Shown here: positions 55,652-64,000 of the stretch, piece by piece
Position numbering within the stretch: the stretch's first letter is position 1
How the letters are laid out: each line of letters opens with the position of its first letter
From: Gemmatimonadota bacterium
GTDB taxonomy: Bacteria > Gemmatimonadota > Gemmatimonadetes > Gemmatimonadales > Gemmatimonadaceae
Direction of reading: 5' to 3'
NCBI GenBank assembly: GCA_023249305.1
Contig: JAHFCU010000007.1
Coordinates: forward strand, 1 to 64,000
DNA: 64,000 nucleotides
Position numbers and translations under genes: made by a program
The notes under the pieces: model-generated
What the model was told of the DNA's origin: nothing
The model's input: only the letters and a program-made list of their open reading frames with translations
Databases searched by the model: none

Positions 55652-58600
55652 TCACCGCTCCCCCGTTGGTGGCCTGGTCACATTGACGGGCGGCTTCGTC
55701 GAGTCGCTCGCTGCCTTGGTGGGTCCGAGCGGCACGGCGATTTCGCGCGGCGGCACGCCCTTCCCCACGAGCGCGTCCCTGGCGCGCGCGACCCACGCGT
55801 TGTCGAAACCGCCGCTCGCCGCCTTCTCGACGAGAGCTTGCCACGTCGTGCGCGCCGCGTCGAAATACTGCTGCGCCTGCTGCGCCGAGCCGCGCTGCGC
55901 GGCCGTACGCTGGCCTTCCGTGAGTTCGGCCGGGAGTTGCACTTCACGGAGGAACAGTCCGTAGTGCCACTGCGCGAGTCCCGTCTGGAACGAGGCGGCG
56001 GAAATCCACTCCGAAGCGCCGCCAGCGATCGCACGACCGAACACCTGGCTCAGTTGACGGAGCAGCTGCAGCTTGGGTGCGGCAGCCTTGTCCACGCCGG
56101 CGCGCGTCAGGTCTGTGCGCGTCACTATCACGAGCTTCATCGCCTCGTAGCGCGGCCACAGCACCATGCCTTCGCGGAACGCCATCTCCGCGGCGCGCGC
56201 CGCACAGCGGTCGGCCAGCGTCGCGGTAGGACGCACGCACAGCTTGGCGAGCTCGCTCGATGCGGTCGATGAATCGCCAGCGAGTGTCAGCTGGTCGAGC
56301 CGCAGCTTCTGCGCCTCGCTCAGGCGCGCATCGCGCGCGAAGCGCTGCACAAACGCGGCGAACGCGCGCGCCGAGTTGGCCGGGTCCTTGGCGTCGCCGT
56401 AGGTCACGGCCGCGTTGTATGCCGCGTCGGCCGCTCGCCGATCCTGCGGGTACGTGGTGCTCATCAGCTCGTACGCCGCGGCCGCCTCGGCGCGCCGCCC
56501 GAGCGAATCGAGCAGGACGGCCGTGCGCACCATCGCATCGGCACGGCCCGGCCATGTGGCGTTCGCGCTCACCAACTCTCGCAGCGCCGTCACAGCCCCC
56601 GTCGCATCGCCGAGGTCTGACAACAAGCGCGCGCGCACCGTGCGGTAGGTAAACGCGTGCTGATACGCCGGGTAATCCTGCGCCAGCACGGCGATCAACT
56701 CGGCCGCGCGCCGACGCACACCGAGCGAGGCAGCCGTGTCGCCCTTCAGGCGAAGCAGGCTGTCCGCGGTAAGCTGCACTTCGATCGCGTTGCGCAGAGC
56801 GTCGCCCGCACGCGTGGCGTCGCCGATGTCCTTGGCGAGCGGCAGGAAGACCTCGTCGGCGGTGCGCGCGTACTCGCCGGCCTTCACGAGCGAATCGGCC
56901 ACGCGCGCCGCCGCGCCGATGCGCGCGCCCGCGATTGAATCGGCGAGCGCCTTGCGCCCCGACGACAGAGCCGCGCGCTGCGCCACGCCCCACTCCTGCT
57001 GCGCCGGTGCATACTGCCCCAGCTTGAAGCGCGCATCGCCCACGAGCTTGCGCGCGTCGGTGGCGAACGGATCGGCCGGCCACCGAGTGGCGAACGCGTC
57101 GAACGCCTGCGCCATCACTTCCCAGCGTCCTGCCTCCGAGGCGCGCCGACCCTTCGAGATGATCGCCTGCCTCGCATCGGCGTCGGATGCCTGCGCCGCG
57201 AAGCGGTCGGACGCCGCGAACAGCGAATCCTGCGCGCCCCGCTCGCTCGGCGCGCGCACGAAAGCGGAATCGAAGGCAACAATCGCGTTGCGCCGAGCCG
57301 CGGTCGCAATCGCGGTGTCGCCGCGCAGGCTCGCGCGTGAATACTCGGCGCCCGCCGTCGCGAAGTTCCCGGCACCGAACAGCGCCTCGGCGTACAGCAC
57401 GTGCATGCGCGGTGCACTGTCGGCGCGTACGAACTCGCGCTGGTAGCGCGCCAGCAGCTCGGCCGCGCTCGCGTACACTGGCCGCCCACCCTTCGGCGCC
57501 TTCGACAGCTCGAACAGTGCCGCGTCGCGCAACATGCGCTCGCGCACGATCGCCGTTTCCGCCGAGCGCGCCGCGTTGGCGCGCCCCCACGGCGTCTCCG
57601 GCGCGTACGTCTCTACGAGGTGCAGGCGCGACAGCTGGGCGCGCTCCTGCTCGAGCATGCGGTTCTGGTACAGGTCCACCAGTTCGACCTGCGCGTGCAA
57701 CGCCAGTGTGTCGAGCGGTGCCTGGTCGGCCACCGCGCGGAACGCGAGGGCCGCGCTGGCGAACTCACCCTGCTCACGCAGCGCGCGCGCCGTGCGCCGC
57801 AGCACGAGCAGTCGCGTCTGCATGTCGGGCAACGACGAGAGATACTGGATGGCGTCGTTCGCCCCGCCGATCTGCGTGAGAGCGATCGCCATGTAGTCAA
57901 TCGCCTCTTCACGCAGCGCGAGTCGCGCTTGCCGATCGGGTGCCAGGCGGTCGTACTCGGCCACCAGTCGAGCGAACACATCCACCGCGCGCCGGTACTC
58001 GTCCGACGCCTGACGCTCGGCCTGCACGTAGCTCGACCATCCCAGTTTGTAGTGCGCCAAGTAGTAGATGTCGCCGTCGCGCGGCGATCCGCCGATGGCC
58101 TGCTCGTATGCGGTGGAGGCCTGCGCAAGCAGCGCGCGCCGCGCGTCGCCGGCCAGACGGATGGCCATCTCGAAGCGCGTCTCGCCCTGCCGATAGAACG
58201 CCTCGGAACGGAAACGCGAATGCTCGTCAGCGATCACGCGATCCCACGCACGCGCGGCGTCGTCCCAGCGCTGTGCGGTGAAGTTGAGCGATCCCGCGGT
58301 GTACGCAGCGGCGTCGGCTTCGGGGTCGTTGGGATACCGGGCGAGGAACTCGTCGAGCCGCACGATCGCCGACGTATAGTCTGGACGATCCACGTTCGTG
58401 CCGGCCCGCTGGGCCGCCGAGTAGTCGGCGTCGGCGAGCCGCGCGAGCAACTCGGCCAACTGCAGCACCGCGCGTGGCCGCAGCGTGCTCTGCGGATACT
58501 GCGCCGCCACGGCGGTGAGCGCGCTGATCGCCGCGTCGCGTGCGGCAGCCAGCGTGTTGGTGCCGCCCATCACCTCGAAGAATCGTGCGGTGGCCTCGCC

Positions 58601-60238
58601 AAACTCGGCGCCTTCGCGTTCGCGCGTGAGTGTGGTGCGCCACTGCGCCGCGCGTGCGCGGAGTTCGTCGGCCACCATGACCATCGCCATGCGCTCGACG
58701 CTGTCGCGCATGGCCGCGAGGGCGGCGCGCAACGCCAGCATCCTCTGCTCGCGTGCGGTCCACGCCGCGGCCACACCATCACGCAACGCGAACGCGGCTA
58801 CGCGTGCGCTATCCTGACGCGCGTCTTCGAGAGAGAGCGCTTCGTAAAGCGCGGCGAGCTTGACGTGCGCCGCGTCACGCCGCAGCAGCACCGGCTGGCG
58901 CACCAGCCCTGAGTCGAGTGCCGCGTCCGCCGTGTTTGCGATCTGCTGGTACGCTGCCGCCGTCGCCATCTCGTCGCGGGCCACCTGCAGCGCCTCGCTC
59001 GGCATCGCCCGCGCCCGCGACACAAGGCTGTCCACGTGACGCGCGTTCACGGCAGCCAGCGTGCGCACCGCCGCGATCTTCGCGAGCAGCGTCACACGAT
59101 ACTGCCGAACGGTCCGCGCGATGGACGAGTCGCGCTCCTGCATCGCATCCGACAGCACATGCAACGTGCGCTCCGTCGCCGCGAGCGAGTCGCGCATTGC
59201 CTCCACATAGCGAATGAGCTGCTCGGCGGCGACGCGCCGTGTGCTCTGCTCCTGACGCGCCTGCTCGAGCGCTTGCTGCGTCCGAGCCACGCGCGCGTCA
59301 GCTTCGCGCACTTCCAAAGCGACCGCGCGCAAGCGAGCGAGTCCGTCGGGTGTGAATGGCAAACGCAGTGCCGTGCCGACACCGCGTGCGGCCAGCGGCC
59401 GCCCCAGCGCACGCGCGGTCGCCGTCAAGTCGCTCGTCGTTCGCGTGCGCAGAGCCGGCGCTCCCGTGAGTGCGCGCATTGTGTCGGGGTCCGCGACCAG
59501 CAGCTCGCCAGTGGTCGCCGCGTCGCCATAGAGCAACTCGAACGCGCGCGCCGCCACGATGGCGCGCGCCGGCTCGGTCACCGTGGCGTTGAACGTCGAG
59601 TCCACCGCGCCCTCAGCCGCGCGCGTGCTGTCACGCGCTGTGGCAAACCAGACGCGCGAGCTGTCGGGCCTGCCCGCCTCGAGGTACGCTTGCGCCGCCA
59701 TCAGCCGCGCGTCGCCGCTCCTGAGCGGCGACGCGGCCGTCACCGCCACGTGTGCGAACAACCGTGCCGATTCCAGGAACCGTCCCGCGCGATACGCCCG
59801 CCACGCGTCCGCGCGCGCCACCCGCTCTTGCGCGTCACCCGCCGGCGTGGCTCGCTCCCCCGCGAGGTCGCCCTGCTCGGCGCGCAACCGCGCGAGGCGC
59901 GCGCGAAGCGCGTCGGCGTCAGCGCCGGTCGCTCCCGCACGCAAGGCGCGCTCCGCGACCGGCACGAACAGATCAGTCTGCCCGAGTTGTGCGTACGCCA
60001 AAGCGAGCGGCGCCAGAACGGTCGCGTCATCGCGTCCGCGCCCCTCCATCAGCGCGCGCGCCCGCTCGAGATGCGTCACGGCGGACAACAGGCGGCCAGA
60101 GCGCAGATCCTGCAGCGCGACGCGCCGCTCCGCGTCGAGCGAGCGCGCCGTGTCGGGCCGGATATCCACGCGTTGCGCAGACAGTACGCCCGGCAGCACC
60201 ACAAGCGCTGAGCGCCAGACGAGCGCTCGCAGCGTCAC
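55652..60238 (-). CDS. Giant periplasmic TPR protein (1528 aa)
   Basis: The largest gene of the window; start GTG 60238. After a signal peptide (LVWRSALVVLPGVLSAQ), a first helical TPR region (~30-220), an extended coiled coil (~290-540), then dense TPR-like repeats from ~560 to 1500, for example NDPEADAAAYTAGSLNFTAQRWDDAARAWDRVI. The last part is TPR/YbgF-like. It probably scaffolds the periplasmic machinery, as AgmK/GltI and GltC/GltE TPR proteins do in Myxococcus gliding. It ends 13 bases before the small secreted protein gene. Confidence 0.8.
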   Translation of the reverse strand: MTLRALVWRSALVVLPGVLSAQRVDIRPDTARSLDAERRVALQDLRSGRLLSAVTHLERARALMEGRGRDDATVLAPLALAYAQLGQTDLFVPVAERALRAGATGADADALRARLARLRAEQGDLAGERATPAGDAQERVARADAWRAYRAGRFLESARLFAHVAVTAASPLRSGDARLMAAQAYLEAGRPDSSRVWFATARDSTRAAEGAVDSTFNATVTEPARAIVAARAFELLYGDAATTGELLVADPDTMRALTGAPALRTRTTSDLTATARALGRPLAARGVGTALRLPFTPDGLARLRAVALEVREADARVARTQQALEQARQEQSTRRVAAEQLIRYVEAMRDSLAATERTLHVLSDAMQERDSSIARTVRQYRVTLLAKIAAVRTLAAVNARHVDSLVSRARAMPSEALQVARDEMATAAAYQQIANTADAALDSGLVRQPVLLRRDAAHVKLAALYEALSLEDARQDSARVAAFALRDGVAAAWTAREQRMLALRAALAAMRDSVERMAMVMVADELRARAAQWRTTLTREREGAEFGEATARFFEVMGGTNTLAAARDAAISALTAVAAQYPQSTLRPRAVLQLAELLARLADADYSAAQRAGTNVDRPDYTSAIVRLDEFLARYPNDPEADAAAYTAGSLNFTAQRWDDAARAWDRVIADEHSRFRSEAFYRQGETRFEMAIRLAGDARRALLAQASTAYEQAIGGSPRDGDIYYLAHYKLGWSSYVQAERQASDEYRRAVDVFARLVAEYDRLAPDRQARLALREEAIDYMAIALTQIGGANDAIQYLSSLPDMQTRLLVLRRTARALREQGEFASAALAFRAVADQAPLDTLALHAQVELVDLYQNRMLEQERAQLSRLHLVETYAPETPWGRANAARSAETAIVRERMLRDAALFELSKAPKGGRPVYASAAELLARYQREFVRADSAPRMHVLYAEALFGAGNFATAGAEYSRASLRGDTAIATAARRNAIVAFDSAFVRAPSERGAQDSLFAASDRFAAQASDADARQAIISKGRRASEAGRWEVMAQAFDAFATRWPADPFATDARKLVGDARFKLGQYAPAQQEWGVAQRAALSSGRKALADSIAGARIGAAARVADSLVKAGEYARTADEVFLPLAKDIGDATRAGDALRNAIEVQLTADSLLRLKGDTAASLGVRRRAAELIAVLAQDYPAYQHAFTYRTVRARLLSDLGDATGAVTALRELVSANATWPGRADAMVRTAVLLDSLGRRAEAAAAYELMSTTYPQDRRAADAAYNAAVTYGDAKDPANSARAFAAFVQRFARDARLSEAQKLRLDQLTLAGDSSTASSELAKLCVRPTATLADRCAARAAEMAFREGMVLWPRYEAMKLVIVTRTDLTRAGVDKAAAPKLQLLRQLSQVFGRAIAGGASEWISAASFQTGLAQWHYGLFLREVQLPAELTEGQRTAAQRGSAQQAQQYFDAARTTWQALVEKAASGGFDNAWVARARDALVGKGVPPREIAVPLGPTKAASDSTKPPVNVTRPPTGER

Positions 60239-60251
60239 CGGCTGGCCGCCC

Positions 60252-60923
60252 TCATGGCGCCGAGGCCCCGCTCGTCCACGTCGCCGTCACCAGCGCGCCG
60301 TTGCGCACGGTGAACTCGACGTATGTGATCTGCTTGGGCGCGGGCGGCACATCTATCGAGTTGCCGGCATTCAGGCCCTTCCCCGCCACCTGCAGCAGTA
60401 CCTTGTGCCCCGACGGCGGCACCTCGCCTCGATACATCTCCTGTGCGGCCCCTGCGGCGAGCGTGCGCACTTCTTCGACCCCCAGCGTGCGCGTCCCCGC
60501 GGGCTGGCCGTCAATCATCATCGCCGTGCCAACCTCGCCCTGCGGTACCTGCTCCATGCGCAGCAGGATCACGAGGATGCTCGCCCCTGGCGTACGCGCC
60601 GCGTCGTCGAGCAGGCGAATGCGGTCGCGCTGCACGAGCAGGCGCCCCTGCGCCGAGTCCAGCAGTTGCTCGAGGCGCTGCAGCGCGCCCATCTCGCCGC
60701 CCATCGCCAGCATCTGCGCGCGTTGCGCGATCTCGGCGGCGAGCTCGCGCTCGAGCCGCGCCTCGAGTTCCAAGCGTTGCTTGCGCGTGATGTCTAGCTG
60801 CTCCTGCAACGACTTCAACTGCTTGGCCGGGTCAGCCGCCTTCTGTTGCGCGCGTGCGCCGAGCGGCGCGGTCACCAGCGCCGCGCCGAGGAGAAACCGA
60901 GAGAAGAACCGCTGTGTATTCAC
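60252..60923 (-). CDS. Coiled-coil secreted protein
   Basis: From GTG 60923 the product is 223 residues: signal peptide (NTQRFFSRFLLGAALVTAPLGARAQ), a coiled coil at ~30-75 (LKSLQEQLDITRKQRLELEARLERELAAEI), then a C-terminal beta-rich domain. The track start at 61001 is derived from the heptamer array (KADGRWEMGDGRR). It lies 13 bases before the TPR gene. Not recognised by family; position suggests a structural partner. Confidence 0.65.
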   Translation of the reverse strand: MNTQRFFSRFLLGAALVTAPLGARAQQKAADPAKQLKSLQEQLDITRKQRLELEARLERELAAEIAQRAQMLAMGGEMGALQRLEQLLDSAQGRLLVQRDRIRLLDDAARTPGASILVILLRMEQVPQGEVGTAMMIDGQPAGTRTLGVEEVRTLAAGAAQEMYRGEVPPSGHKVLLQVAGKGLNAGNSIDVPPAPKQITYVEFTVRNGALVTATWTSGASAP

Positions 60924-60943
60924 GAAGCACTGTAAGTGTTGCC

Positions 60944-60978
60944 GTCTCCCATCCCCCATCTCCCATCTCCCATCTGCT
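60944..60978. repeat. Heptamer array between beta-barrel and coiled-coil genes
   Basis: GTCTCCC, ATCCCCC, ATCTCCC, ATCTCCC and ATCTGCT run directly up to the stop codon of the beta-barrel gene (60981-60979), with the next gene's GTG 21 bases beyond the array. Confidence 0.85.
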
Positions 60979-62082
60979 TTACTGCGGTGGTTTTCTCGCA
61001 TTCAGCCGCTCCTGCAAGCGCTTCAGCGCCTCCTGCTCTTCGCGCAGCTTCTGCTCGAGCAGTTCGCGCTGGGCGCGGCGATCGGCTTCGGTGGCGCCTT
61101 CCACACTGCGTAGCTGCCCTACAAGCGTTTGCACGCGCGACTCGCCGGCGCGGATGTCGCGTGTCAACTGGTCGCGCTCGTGTTCCATCTGTGTGACGCG
61201 CGCTTCCATCTTGTTGCCGCGCACGAGCGCCAGCAGGTTCGTCTGCCACCCGACGGTGAACGCCGCCTTGCTGTACGTCCACGAGGTCTTGCGCGGGCTT
61301 CCCGCATCCGCCTCGAGCAGGTACACGCCGAACCGCAGGCCGCGCACGTCGTACACCACGCCGAGGTTGAAGTCCCACGCGTTGTGCTCGGCGATGAACG
61401 CGAGGTTCGAGAAGCGCGACGTCGCAAAGTCCACCTTGACACCGCCAAACAATCCGCCCGACTTGTGCTTCGCGTACACCGTGTCGAGCCCGCCATCGCT
61501 CGAGAAGAGGCCGTTGCCGACGCCCAGATTGAGCGTGAGCTGCGTTTTGGCGCGCGTTCCTGGTTCCACCTGGCCGCCCATGGCGATCGTGCGTGTCGCG
61601 ACCGCGTAGAGCGAGGGCGACGTGCTGAAGCCCGCGTTACCGGGCTCCGCCCAGCGGTTCAGCCCGCTCTCGTTGCCGACGTTGCGCATCCCCACCGCCA
61701 CGCTGGGCATCCAGTGCACAAGCCCTTGGCGGAAGGCGCCGTCCATCTGATCCCAGAGGAGGCCCTTGGCAAACAGACCGCCCTTCAAGTCGCTCGTGAA
61801 GATCGACACGCCCACTTCGGCTCGTCCCCACAGCGAGGCGCTCATCGAGAAGTTGTAGCTCTGCGGATCGCCCGCCGTCGTGCCGTGCCGCGCCATCGAG
61901 TCCATTTGCAGGCGCGTCGCGTTGATGGACAGGTCGCTGCCGAGGGGAGATGCCCAGGCCGTAGGCGTGTCTATGAGCCCGCTCTCCCAGTACAGCGTGG
62001 GCGTGAATGTCGGGCGCTGGGCGAAGGCGGGCGTCGCGAGCAGACCGAACGCCGCGAGCGAGCAGATGATCGTCCGGCGCAT
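60979..62082 (-). CDS. Beta-barrel/coiled-coil outer membrane protein, copy 2
   Basis: A 367-residue protein: signal peptide (ICSLAAFGLLATPAFAQ), a ~290-residue part with alternating polar/apolar strands (TPTLYWESGLIDTPTAWASPLGSDLSI; NAWDFNLGVVYDVRGLRFGVYLLE) resembling YjbH/GltA-type barrels, then a ~70-residue coiled coil rich in Glu/Arg (TREIRAG-type). It shares the start pattern TPTLxxxxGLIxxPxAWxSP with copy 1, thus paralogous, and overlaps it by one base (TGATG). Confidence 0.7.
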   Translation of the reverse strand: MRRTIICSLAAFGLLATPAFAQRPTFTPTLYWESGLIDTPTAWASPLGSDLSINATRLQMDSMARHGTTAGDPQSYNFSMSASLWGRAEVGVSIFTSDLKGGLFAKGLLWDQMDGAFRQGLVHWMPSVAVGMRNVGNESGLNRWAEPGNAGFSTSPSLYAVATRTIAMGGQVEPGTRAKTQLTLNLGVGNGLFSSDGGLDTVYAKHKSGGLFGGVKVDFATSRFSNLAFIAEHNAWDFNLGVVYDVRGLRFGVYLLEADAGSPRKTSWTYSKAAFTVGWQTNLLALVRGNKMEARVTQMEHERDQLTRDIRAGESRVQTLVGQLRSVEGATEADRRAQRELLEQKLREEQEALKRLQERLNARKPPQ

Positions 62083-63245
62083 CAGAAGATCTCCGGTGGC
62101 TTCGTGCCGGGCTTCACCTGTTGCAGGCGATCGGCGGCCTTCTTGGCCGCCTCGCGCTCCTGCTCCAGCGCCTTCTCGAGCGCCGCCTGCTGGGCCTTGG
62201 CTTCGGCATCGGCGCGCGTGCGCGCCTTGGCAATCTGCGCATTGAGCTCAGCCATGCGCACGTCGCGCTGCTGCACTTCTCGACGCAGCCGGCGTGCCTC
62301 AAGCTCCAGCTCCACAGCCTCGGCGCGCTGACGCGAGCCGCGGATGATCTCGGGAATCGAGCCCGCGTAGCCGATGATGAAATTCGTCTTGGTCCAGTTG
62401 GCGAGGGGCTCGTTGTCGGGGATGCCTTTCGTTTCCTCGAGCTCCGTCATCATGAGTCCAACCGTGAGTGGGCCCGCGGTGACGACAGCGCCCGCGTTCC
62501 AGTCCCAGCCATCGTTCTCGACGATGAAAGACATCACGCTCGTTTTCGAGAGCGCAAAGGCGAGCCGCGAGCCAGCGAACAGCCCCGGCGTCAGCGTGCC
62601 ACGCCGGTTGTACACCGTGTCCATCCCGCCGTTGTTCTTGAACAGTCCCGTGCCGTAGCCGACGGTGAGGCCCAGCGACGCCCTTTCCCACGTGAACTCG
62701 CGCGTCGCGACGCCGTAGACCGACGGGCTGCCGTCAATCACGCCTTTGGCTGCACGCTGGGCCGCTGGCAGCACGTCAACCGCGCGCTTTGTGCCGGTGA
62801 CGTAGCGGTCTTGCCACGCGCTCGCACCCACATTGCGGACGCCGACGGCGAGACTCGGCAGCCACTTCACGTCTGCCTGCTGGCGATACAGCAACAGCGC
62901 CGCGTGCGCCCCGACCTGCTGGTTGTTCGTGCCGTAGATCGAGCCGCCGATGGAAAGGCGACCGAAGAGATGCGCGTCGGCGGTGAGTGTGAGATCCCAG
63001 ATGGAGCCGTTGGGGCGCGGCGTGAGCGAACCCTGGTTCAGTCCGCGGGCCGAGACGGCCGCCCAGATGTCGCCGTGCTGGGGCGAGACCCAGGCGACAG
63101 GGGCGTTGATGAGCCCCGTGCCGAACGTGAGGGTGGGTGTGTAGGCCGTGAGCGACTGCGTGGCATCCTGAGCCCGTAGCGAGGCGGCGGGGGCCAAGAG
63201 GACGGCGATCGCCAGCGCGCGACGCAGGCAGGGCGATGGACGCAT
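62082..63245 (-). CDS. Beta-barrel/coiled-coil outer membrane protein, copy 1
   Basis: A 387-residue paralog of the previous gene. Start ATG 63245 (MRPSPCLRR), signal peptide to LRAQ, strand pattern TPTLTFGTGLINAPVAWVSP, later NDGWDWNAGAVVTAGPLTVGLMM, and a C-terminal coiled coil (EAVELELEARRLRREVQQRDVRMAELNAQIAKARTRADAEA...). The pair of paralogous barrels parallels GltA/GltB in Myxococcus. Track start 63326 enters a hairpin region and is not used. Confidence 0.72.
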   Translation of the reverse strand: MRPSPCLRRALAIAVLLAPAASLRAQDATQSLTAYTPTLTFGTGLINAPVAWVSPQHGDIWAAVSARGLNQGSLTPRPNGSIWDLTLTADAHLFGRLSIGGSIYGTNNQQVGAHAALLLYRQQADVKWLPSLAVGVRNVGASAWQDRYVTGTKRAVDVLPAAQRAAKGVIDGSPSVYGVATREFTWERASLGLTVGYGTGLFKNNGGMDTVYNRRGTLTPGLFAGSRLAFALSKTSVMSFIVENDGWDWNAGAVVTAGPLTVGLMMTELEETKGIPDNEPLANWTKTNFIIGYAGSIPEIIRGSRQRAEAVELELEARRLRREVQQRDVRMAELNAQIAKARTRADAEAKAQQAALEKALEQEREAAKKAADRLQQVKPGTKPPEIF

Positions 63246-63275
63246 GAGGGCAGGATGGAGAGTGAATGCACCACA

Positions 63276-63300
63276 GCCGACGGCGGCTCGCGCCGTCGGC
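63276..63300. terminator. Hairpin ahead of the beta-barrel gene
   Basis: A 10-bp perfect stem GCCGACGGCG with its complement and a 5-base loop. It lies in the leader of the beta-barrel copy 1 gene, so it may attenuate entry into the envelope unit. No T-run follows. Confidence 0.5.
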
Positions 63301-63372
63301 GGAATCGAACCGCGTGACTCTCCCATACAGACTTCTATAGAGCGGTGGGGGTCACTCGCACTTAAATGCCAA

Positions 63373-63402
63373 CCGGGGCCCAGTCTTTCGACTGGACCCC
63401 GG
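63373..63402 (-). terminator. Terminator of the partial secreted gene
   Basis: On the minus strand, CCGGGGTCCAGTC and GACTGGGCCCCGG close a GAAA loop; 13 pairs including one U-G wobble. It lies 24 bases after the stop of the gene running off the window. The wobble fits only the minus-strand RNA. Confidence 0.82.
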
Positions 63403-63425
63403 CGGGTTGTAGCAACTTCAGGAGC

Positions 63426-64000
63426 TTACTTGATGATGTTCAGCGCGTACGCAGCAGCATTGACGTAGCCAATCGTGCCTGCTGCGTTGTAGCCAACCGC
63501 AATCACCTGGGTAACGGCGGTCGCCGTATACCCAAGCTGCGTATACAGCGTAGCGCCGCTGATGGCCGCGCTCCACGTGTACGTACGCGTCGCACCGTTG
63601 TCCACCAGCACCGGCGTTGACGCCGAGCCGATCATACGCATCTCCGTGCCAGCCGCGCCACCAAGGTTCGCAGCCCAGAACTCAACGCGCGAGAACGGGT
63701 TGTTGTAGGTGGCCGTCGGGCCCGTCGAGACAACGCTCAGCGTACCCGAAGCCGGGTTGCCGGTCGTCGCAGCAGTCGTGACGCCCGACGAGATGTTGTT
63801 CGAGGCGATGCTGTTGGTGATCGCCGGGAAGGTCGCGAGACCCGCCGGAGCGAACACCGCTAGCGCCGGAGCAACCGCCGGAGCGGCCGCACCCGCGCCC
63901 GTCACCAGCAAGTTACCCTGGTTGGTCGCATTCGCTTCAACCGTGGCGAGCGGGTACAGGACGCCGCCGAACTGCAAGGCGAGCGGGATGTTGAACGTCG
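63426..64000 (-). CDS. Secreted Ala/Thr-rich protein, N-terminus off window
   Basis: Only the C-terminal ~190 residues are in view; the frame is open to base 64000, so the start is outside. The visible part is Ala, Thr and Gly-rich with repetitive pieces and no Cys, looks extracellular, and I do not recognise it. The track's TTG at 63977 is inside the frame and not the start. It ends before a terminator, so it is separate from the beta-barrel operon. Confidence 0.6.
   Translation of the reverse strand, partial: TFNIPLALQFGGVLYPLATVEANATNQGNLLVTGAGAAAPAVAPALAVFAPAGLATFPAITNSIASNNISSGVTTAATTGNPASGTLSVVSTGPTATYNNPFSRVEFWAANLGGAAGTEMRMIGSASTPVLVDNGATRTYTWSAAISGATLYTQLGYTATAVTQVIAVGYNAAGTIGYVNAAAYALNIIK

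Noticed and set aside
63301-63320. tRNA-like T-arm string (GGTTCGATTCC on the minus strand)
   Set aside because: No matching acceptor, D or anticodon arms could be folded around it; lies in the leader of the beta-barrel gene.

Overview
The window is a gene-dense, GC-rich bacterial chromosome segment with about 55 protein genes, two tRNAs, no rRNA, no insertion sequence, no prophage and no CRISPR array. The envelope is clearly diderm: ADP-heptose-type glycosyltransferase, beta-barrel proteins, lipoproteins, TolQ/TolR-type motors and ftsEX-envC. Gene content and the many Ala/Pro-rich secreted proteins fit Gemmatimonadota best; this is inference, since no marker gene was aligned.

Layout. 1-7.3 kb (minus strand): mfd (C-terminus cut by the window edge) with a BatA-like VWA protein and a DUF58 protein in one overlapping operon; then a secreted protein coupled to a lipoprotein zinc protease. 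7.7-18.5 kb (plus): a tight run lepA, GT9 glycosyltransferase, ROK kinase, PfkB kinase, a STAS-like/HATPase protein, a STAS-like/winged-helix protein, a small unknown, a trans-sulfuration PLP enzyme, then ftsE-ftsX-envC and a zinc-ribbon protein. 18.5-24 kb: endonuclease IV with a histone-H1-like tail, then a probable metal-uptake locus (DUF2946-like protein, porin-like protein, ZnuA-like and ZnuB-like subunits, no ATPase) and a matrixin-like lipoprotein. 24-30 kb: malic enzyme-PTA fusion, ATP-PEP carboxykinase, HD phosphohydrolase. 29.6-33 kb (minus): FHA protein, PP2C phosphatase, a 59-residue ORF absent from the track and an FkbM-like methyltransferase. 33-45 kb: uvrA, tRNA-Asn, fasciclin lipoprotein, GT4, DsbA-like protein, purE, FMN-binding protein, P1 peptidase, holB, moaC, a LysM lytic transglycosylase and a class-A beta-lactamase-like hydrolase. 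45-50 kb: two histidine kinases, a NarL-type regulator and a tandem Usp protein. 50.4-52 kb: tRNA-Lys (minus) and a GT-C membrane glycosyltransferase.

52-63.3 kb (minus) is the most distinctive block: two paralogous beta-barrel/coiled-coil proteins, a coiled-coil secreted protein, a 1528-residue TPR protein, a small secreted protein, a TolQ/MotA-type channel, two TolR/ExbD proteins and two AgmX/PglI-type proteins. This parts list resembles the Agl-Glt (or Nfs) energised envelope machinery of Myxococcus, packed here into one apparent operon.

A second theme is non-coding. Degenerate 7-bp tandem arrays lie in gaps between genes (units like RTCTRCC; a second, AT-richer AATCCNN-like type; a third CAGAGAACAAC-like type). 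They often abut start or stop codons, in three places form long inverted repeats, and in two places lie inside reading frames (envC signal region; a 28-codon block in uvrA).
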